NCBI RefSeq assembly: GCF_032452875.1
Contig: NW_026893632.1
Coordinates: forward strand, 496,001-560,000
Reading direction: 5' to 3'
DNA length: 64,000 nucleotides
From: Bos javanicus
Taxonomy: Eukaryota > Chordata > Mammalia > Artiodactyla > Bovidae
Shown: positions 57,463 through 64,000 of the stretch, piece by piece
Layout of the letters: each line of letters opens with the position of its first letter
Position numbering within the stretch: position 1 is the first letter of the stretch
Program-made: the position numbers and the translations under genes
The notes under the pieces: generated by a model
What the model was told of the DNA's origin: nothing
The model's database searches: none
Seen by the model: the letters and a program-made list of their open reading frames with translations, nothing else

Positions 57463-57698
57463 CCTCTGGAGGCAATGAACAAAGAGCTGAGTAGGCAGGA
57501 ATCAGTCAGCAGGCAATAATCATGGAACTCAGCTGTGAGAAATCATGCTGCTCAGCTGGCAATAATCAAGCAGCTGAGCAGGCAGGAATTATGCAGCACA
57601 GCTGGCAATTGTCAAGCAGATGACAGGCAGGAATCGTGCAGCTCAGCTGGCAATTGTCAAGCAGATGAGCAGACAGTAATCACGCAGCTCAGCAGGCC
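57463..57698 (+). repeat. Core copy B9 (short, 236 bp)
   Basis: A type B core like B8 but with GGCAGGAATC in place of GGCACGAATC, and GTGCTG instead of GCGCTG in the lead-in. Confidence 0.95.
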
Positions 57699-59386
57699 CT
57701 GATCACGTGACTGAGCATGCACTGTTCACGTGGCTGATCATACACTGATCACGTGACTGATCATGCACTGATCACGTGGCTATCATGCACTGATCACGTG
57801 ACTGATCATGCACTGATCACGTAATTGCATGCACTGATCACGTGGCTATCATGCACTGATCACGTGGCTGATCATGCACTGATCACGTGACTGATCATGC
57901 ACTGATCACGTGGCTATCATGCACTGATCACGTGGCTGATCATACACTGATCATGGACTGATCATGCACTGATCATGGCGCTATCATGCACTGACTACAT
58001 GACTGACATGCACTGATCACGTGGCTGATCATGCACTGATCACGTGACTGATCATGCACTGATCACGTGACTGATCATGCACTGATCACGTGGCTGATCA
58101 TGCACTGATCACGTGGCTGATCATGCACTGATCACGTGGCTGATCATGCACTGATCACGTGACTGATCATGCACTGATCACGTGGCTATCATGCACTGAT
58201 CACGTGGCTGATCATACTGATCACGTGACTGATCATGCACTGATCACGTGGCTGATCATGCACTGATCACGTGGCTATCATGCACTGATCACGTGGCTGA
58301 TCATGCACTGATCACGTGGCTATCATGCACTGATCACGTGACTGATCATGCACTGATCACGTGGCTGATCATGCACTGATCACGTGACTGATCATGCACT
58401 GATCACGTGACTGATCATGCACTGATCACGTGGCTATCATGCACTGATCACGTGGCTGATCATGCACTGATCACGTGGCTGATCATGCACTGATCACGTG
58501 GCTGATCATGCACTGATCACGTGACTGATCATGCACTGATCACGTGGCTATCATGCACTGATCACGTGGCTGATCATGCACTGATCACGTGGCTGATCAT
58601 GCACTGATCACGTGACTGATCATGCACTGATCACGTGACTGATCATGCACTGATCACGTGGCTGATCATGCACTGATCACGTGGCTATCATGCACTGATC
58701 ACGTGGCTGATCATGCACTGATCACGCAGCTATCATGCACTGATCACGTGACTGATCATGCACTGATCACGTGACTGATCATGCACTGATCACGTGGCTG
58801 ATCATGCACTGATCACGTGACTGATCATGCACTGATCACGTGGCTATCATGCACTGATCACGTGGCTGATCATGCACTGATCACGTGCCTGATCATGCAC
58901 TGATCACATGACTGATCATGCACTGATCACGTGACTGATCATGCACTGATCACGTGGCTATCATGCACTACTCACGTGGCTGATCATGCAATGATCACGT
59001 AGCTACCATGTACTGGTCACGTGACTGATCATGCACTGATCACGTGACTGATCATGCACTGATCACGTGGCTATCATGCACTGATCACGTGGCTGATCAT
59101 GCACTGATCACGTGCCTGATCATGCACTGATCACGTGACTGATCATGCACTGATCACGTAGCAATCATGCACTGATCACGTGGCTGATCATGCACTGATC
59201 ACGTGGCTGATCATGCACTGATCACGTGGCTATCATGCACTGATCACGTGGCTGATCATGCACTGATACCGTGACTGAGCATGGACTGATCACATGACTA
59301 TCATGTAGTGATCACGTGACTTAATGGCACTGATCATGTGACTGATCATGCGCTGATCATGTTTGCTATCATACACTGATCATGTG
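57699..59386. repeat. Satellite tract between B9 and A10 (1,688 bp)
   Basis: Third B-to-A tract: GTAATTGCATGC, CATGGACTG and CATGGCGCTATC near 57954-57985, a CATACTG unit near 58213, GTGCCTGATC with CACATGAC near 58885, CACTACTCACG near 58965, and the A approach with GGCACTG. Its right part is the first copy of the flank in the 2,197-bp duplication. Confidence 0.95.
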
Positions 59387-59626
59387 CCTCTGGAGGCAAT
59401 AAACAAAGAGCTGAGTAGGCATGAATCAAACAGTCAGCAGGCAATAATCATGGAACTCAGCTGTGAGGAATCATGCTGCTCAGCTGGCAATAATCAAGCA
59501 GCTGAGCAGGCAGGAATTACACAGCACAGCTGGCAATTGTCAAGCAGATGACAGGCAGGAATCATGCAGCTCAGCTGGCAATTGTCAAGCAGATGAGCAG
59601 ACAGTAATCACGCAGCTCAGCAGGCC
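59387..59626 (+). repeat. Core copy A10 (long, 240 bp)
   Basis: A long core with lead-in GGCACTG, GGCATGAATC, GAATCATGCAG and a private ATTACACAGC. All four differ from the A6/A7 state by CG-to-CA or CG-to-TG changes, making this the most CpG-depleted A core. Confidence 0.95.
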
Positions 59627-61583
59627 CTGATCACGTGACTGAGCATGCACTGTTCACGTGGCTGATCATACACTGATCACGTGACTGATCATGCACTGAT
59701 CACGTGGCTATCATGCACTGATCACGTGGCTGATCATGCACTGATCACGTAATTGTCATGCACTGATCACGTGGCTGATCATGCACTGATCACGTGGCTG
59801 ATCATGCACTGATCACGTGACTGATCATGCACTGATCACGTGGCTGATCATGCACTGATCACGTGGCTGATCATGCACTGATCACGTGACTGATCATGCA
59901 CTGATCACGTGGCTATCATGCACTGATCACGTGGCTGATCATGCACTGATCACGTGTCTGACATGCACTGATCACGTGGCTGATCATGCACTGATCACGT
60001 GACTGATCATGCACTGATCACGTGGCTATCATGCACTGATCACGTGGCTGATCATGCACTGATCACGTGGCTGATCATGCACTGTCACGTGACTGATCAT
60101 GCACTGATCATGCAGCATCATGCACTGATCACGTGGCTGATCATGCACTGATCACGTGACTGATCATGCACTGATCACGTGGCTATCATGCACTGATCAC
60201 GTGGCTGATCATGCAATGATCACGTAGCTACCATATACTGATCACGTGACTGATCATGCACTGATCACGTGACTGATCATGCACTGATCACGTGACTGAT
60301 CATGCACTGATCACGTGGCTATCATGCACTGATCACGTGGCTGATCATGCACTGATCACGTAGCAACCATGTACTGGTCACGTGACTGATCATGCACTGA
60401 TCACGTAATTGATCATGCACTGATCACGTGACTGATCATGCACTGATCACGTGGCTGATCACACACTATCACGTGACTGATCATGCACTGATCACGTGGC
60501 TATCATGCACTGATCACGTGGCTGATCATGCACTGATCACGTGGCTATCATGCACTGATCACGTGGCTGATCATGCACTGATCACGTGACTGATCATGCA
60601 CTGATCACGTGGCTATCATGCACTGATCACGTGGCTGATCATGCACTGATCACGTGGCTGATCATGCACTGATCACGTGACTGATCATGCACTGATCACG
60701 TGACTGATCATGCACTGATCACGTGGCTATCATGCACTGATCACGTGGCTGATCATGCACTGATCACGCAGCTACATGTACTGGTCACGTGACTGATCAT
60801 GCACTGATCACGTAACTGATCATGCACTGATCACGTGGCTGATCATGCACTGATCACGTGACTGATCATGCACTGATCACGTGGCTATCATGCACTGATC
60901 ACGTGGCTGATCATACTGATCACGTGGCTGTCATGCACTGATCACGTGGCTGATCATGCACTGATCACGTGACTGATCATGCACTGATCACGTGGCTGAT
61001 CATGCACTGATCACGTGACTGATCATGCACTGATCACGTGGCTATCATGCACTGATCACGTGGCTGATCATGCACTGATCACGTGGCTGATCATGCACTG
61101 ATCACGTGACTGATCATGCACTGATCACGTGACTGATCATGCACTGATCACGTGGCTATCATGCACTACTCACGTGGCTGATCATGCAATGATCATGTAG
61201 CTACCATGTACTGGTCACGTGACTGATCATGCACTGATCACGTGACTGATCATGCACTGATCACGTGGCTATCATGCACTGATCACGTGGCTGATCATGC
61301 ACTGATCACGTGCCTGATCATGCACTGATCACGTGACTGATCATGCACTGATCACGTGGCTATCATGCACTGATCACGTGGCTGATCATGCACTGATCAC
61401 GTGGCTATCATGCACTGATCACGTGGCTATCATGCACTGATCACGTGGCTGATCATGCACTGATACCGTGACTGAGCATGGACTGATCACATGACTATCA
61501 TGTAGTGATCACGTGACTTAATGGCACTGATCATGTGACTGATCATGCGCTGATCATGTTTGCTATCATACACTGATCATGTG
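59627..61583. repeat. Satellite tract between A10 and A11 (1,957 bp)
   Basis: It begins like the other second-A tracts (GTAATTGTCATG, GTGTCTGACATG near 59955, ACCATATACTG near 60231, GTAGCAACC near 60360). Near 60.9-61.1 kb it switches to the approach flank of a second-A core (CACTACTCACG at 61163). That switch is the junction of the 2,197-bp duplication. Confidence 0.95.
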
Positions 61584-61823
61584 CCTCTGGAGGCAATAAA
61601 CAAAGAGCTGAGTAGGCATGAATCAAACAGTCAGCAGGCAATAATCATGGAACTCAGCTGTGAGGAATCATGCTGCTCAGCTGGCAATAATCAAGCAGCT
61701 GAGCAGGCAGGAATTACGCAGCACAGCTGGCAATTGTCAAGCAGATGACAGGCAGGAATCATGCAGCTCAGCTGGCAATTGTCAAGCAGATGAGCAGACA
61801 GTAATCACGCAGCTCAGCAGGCC
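61584..61823 (+). repeat. Core copy A11 (long, 240 bp)
   Basis: The duplicate of A10: it shares GGCACTG, GGCATGAATC and GAATCATGCAG but has ATTACGC instead of ATTACAC. A10 therefore changed after the duplication, or conversion restored the CpG here. Confidence 0.95.
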
Positions 61824-64000
61824 CTGATCACGTGACTGAGCATGCACTGTTCACGTGGCTGATCATACACTGATCACGTGACTGATCATGCACTGATCAC
61901 GTGGCTATCATGCACTGATCACGTGGCTGATCATGCACTGATCACGTAATTGTCATGCACTGATCACGTGGCTGATCATGCACTGATCACGTGGCTGATC
62001 ATGCACTGATCACGTGACTGATCATGCACTGATCACGTGGCTGATCATGCACTGATCACGTGGCTGATCATGCACTGATCACGTGACTGATCATGCACTG
62101 ATCACGTGGCTATCATGCACTGATCACGTGGCTGATCATACACTGATCACGTGTCTGACATGCACTGATCACGTGGCTGATCATGCACTGATCACGTAAC
62201 TGATCATGCACTGATCACGTGGCTATCATGCACTGATCACGTGGCTGATCATGCACTGATCACGTGGCTGATCACACACTGTCACGTGACTGATCATGCA
62301 CTGATCACGCAGCATCATGCACTGATCACGTGGCTGATCATGCACTGATCACGTGACTGATCATGCACTGATCACGTGGCTATCATGCACTGATCACGTG
62401 GCTGATCATGCAATGATCACGTAGCTACCATATACTGGTCACGTGACTGATCATGCACTGATCACGTAAATGATCATGCACTGATCACGTGACTGATCAT
62501 GCACTGATCACGTGGCTATCATGCACTGATCACGTGGCTGATCATGCACTGATCACGTAGCAACCATGTACTGATCACGTGACTGATCATGCACTGATCA
62601 CGTAATTGATCATGCACTGATCACGTGGCTGATCATGCACTGATCACGTGGCTGATCACACACTGATCACGTGACTGATCATGCACTGATCACGTGGCTA
62701 TCATGCACTGATCACGTGGCTATCATGCACTGATCACGTGGCTATCATGCACTGATCACGTGGCTGATCATGCACTGATCACGTGACTGATCATGCACTG
62801 ATCACGTGGCTATCATGCACTGATCACGTGGCTGATCATGCACTGATCACGTGGCTGATCATGCACTGATCACGTGACTGATCATGCACTGATCACGTGA
62901 CTGATCATGCACTGATCACGTGGCTATCATGCACTGATCACGTGGCTGATCATGCACTGATCACGCAGCTACATGCACTGATCACGTGACTGATCATGCA
63001 CTGATCACGTGATTGATCATGCACTGATCACGTGGCTGATCATGCACTGATCACGTGACTGATCATGCACTGATCACGTGACTGATCATGCACTGATCAC
63101 GTGGCTATCATGCACTGATCACGTGGCTGATCATGCACTGATCATGCAGCTATCATGCACTGATCACGTGACTGATCATGCACTGATCACGTGACTGATC
63201 ATGCACTGATCACGTGGCTGATCATGCACTGATCACGTGACTGATCATGCACTGATCACGTGGCTATCATGCACTGATCACGTGGCTGATCATGCACTGA
63301 TCACGTAGCTACCATGTACTGATCACGTGAATGATCATGCACTGATCACGTGACTGATCATGCACTGATCACGTGGCTATCATGCACTGATCACGTGACT
63401 GATCATGCACTGATCACGTCTGATCATGCACTGATCACGTGACTGATCATGCACTGATCACGTGGATGATCATGCACTGATCACGTGACTGATCATGCAC
63501 TGATCACGTGGCTGATCATGCACTGATCACGTGACTGATCATGCACTGATCACGTGGCTATCATGCACTGATCACGTGGCTGATCATGCACTGATCACGT
63601 GACTGATCATGCACTGATCACGTGGCTGATCATGCACTGATCACGTGACTGATCATGCACTGATCACGTGGCTGATCATGCACTGATCACGTGGCTGATC
63701 ATGCACTGATCACGTGACTGATCATGCACTGATCACGTGACTGATCATGCACTGATCACGTGGCTATCATGCACTGATCACGTGGCTGATCATGCACTGA
63801 TCACGTGACTGATCATGCACTGATCACTGGCTATCATGCACTGATCACGTGGCTATCATGCACTGATCACGTGGCTGATCATGCACTGATCACGTGACTG
63901 ATCATGCACTGATCACGTCTATATCATGCACTGATCACGTGACTGATCATGCACTGATCACGTGGATGATCATGCACTGATCACGTGACTGATCATGCAC
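61824..64000. repeat. Satellite tract after A11 to the window end
   Basis: About 95 monomers following the second-A tract order: GTAATTGTCATG (61948), GTGTCTGACATG (62150), ACCATATACTGG (about 62427), GTAGCAACC (about 62560), GTGAATGATC (about 63326) and GTCTATATC (63917). The window closes inside the array. In the four complete equivalents the next A core starts 797-799 bp after ACGTCTATAT, so one is expected near 64,713. Confidence 0.94.

Larger units (their letters stand above)
58800..63200. repeat. 2,197-bp tandem duplication (limits approximate)
   Basis: Everything from about 58.9 kb to 60.8 kb recurs 2,197 bp to the right, including a whole core. Paired markers are CACTACTCACG (58963/61161), core starts (59387/61584), AATTGTCATG (59751/61948), CACGTGTCTG (59951/62148) and CACGCAGCTACATG (60765/62962). 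The crossover lies near 60.9-61.1 kb. Very few differences separate the copies, so it appears to be one of the youngest events here. Confidence 0.88.
1..64000. repeat. 23-bp satellite array filling the window
   Basis: The sequence is a head-to-tail array of a 23-bp monomer built from the half-units CTGATCATGCA and CTGATCACGTGG, which share CTGATCA and then diverge. The monomer is about 52% GC. The main variants end in GTGA, GTGG, GTAG, GCAG or GTAA before the next unit, and a frequent 22-mer has CTATC for CTGATC. Each typical unit carries one CACGTG and two TGATCA sites. Dividing the non-core length by about 22.8 gives roughly 2,600 monomers. Every monomer and all twenty cores run in the same direction, and neither array end is inside the window. 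I know of no named satellite family with this monomer and cannot assign a species. Known satellites of this layout lie in eukaryotic heterochromatin, so that location is an inference. Confidence 0.98.

Noticed and set aside
1..64000. CRISPR array
   Set aside because: The 23-bp repeats are directly contiguous with no unique spacers between them, and no cas-like coding sequence is present.
1..64000. Centromeric alpha-type satellite with CENP-B boxes
   Set aside because: The monomer is 23 bp rather than about 171 bp, and I found no TTCG core of the CENP-B box in the monomer or the cores. A centromeric location cannot be excluded, but no motif proves it.
1..64000. Telomeric repeat
   Set aside because: No TTAGGG-, TTTAGGG- or TG-rich-type repeats occur on either strand.
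1..64000. Bacterial iteron origin or Dam-site cluster
   Set aside because: GATC is dense (two per monomer), but 64 kb of pure repeat with no replication gene, DnaA-box pattern or AT-rich region does not fit a bacterial origin.
1..64000. tRNA, rRNA or structured small RNA genes
   Set aside because: No A/B-box pairs, cloverleaf or conserved rRNA segments are visible. The short palindromes TGATCA and CACGTG belong to the monomer itself.

Overview
The whole 64,000-base window is one uninterrupted block of tandemly repeated satellite DNA. I see no supportable protein-coding gene, RNA gene, transposable element or CRISPR array on either strand. The monomer is 23 bp, made of two related half-units, CTGATCATGCA (11 bp) and CTGATCACGTGG (12 bp). 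A common 22-bp variant reads CTATC in place of CTGATC. All copies run in the same direction, and both window edges fall inside the array, so neither boundary of the satellite is visible.

This organisation points to heterochromatin of a eukaryote in a long-read assembly: pericentromere, subtelomere, sex chromosome or a macrosatellite. Diagnostic differences between copies fall largely at CpG sites (CG to TG or CA), which suggests a CpG-methylating genome such as a vertebrate or plant. The sequence alone does not identify the species.

Twenty copies of a 235-240-bp element, here called the core, are spaced through the array, all in + orientation. Eleven are long (240 bp, type A). Nine are short (235-236 bp, type B and a hybrid type C) and lack four bases (AACA). 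The core is not a foreign insertion. It breaks into about ten strongly diverged 23-bp units, arranged as 46-bp dimers, and sits in phase with the satellite on both sides. It therefore looks like a decayed older relative of the satellite that is carried along during array expansion.

Layout: 1-17.9 kb holds closely spaced B, A and C cores, with a repeated A-B pair (6.05/6.74 kb and 16.98/17.71 kb) and a roughly 3.65-3.78-kb tandem duplication (9.5-13.0 versus 13.3-16.9 kb). From 17.9 to 30.2 kb there is a 12.3-kb core-free desert containing a 3,126-bp tandem duplication. From 30.2 kb to the end a higher-order repeat of about 8.8-8.9 kb appears (A, 3.6 kb, B, 1.69 kb, A, 2.85 kb). It is overlaid by a 14.55-kb duplication and a recent 2,197-bp tandem duplication near the right end. 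No genes act together here. The biology is array turnover (unequal exchange, conversion, nested amplification) and the possible DNA-binding capacity of roughly 2,600 CACGTG sites.
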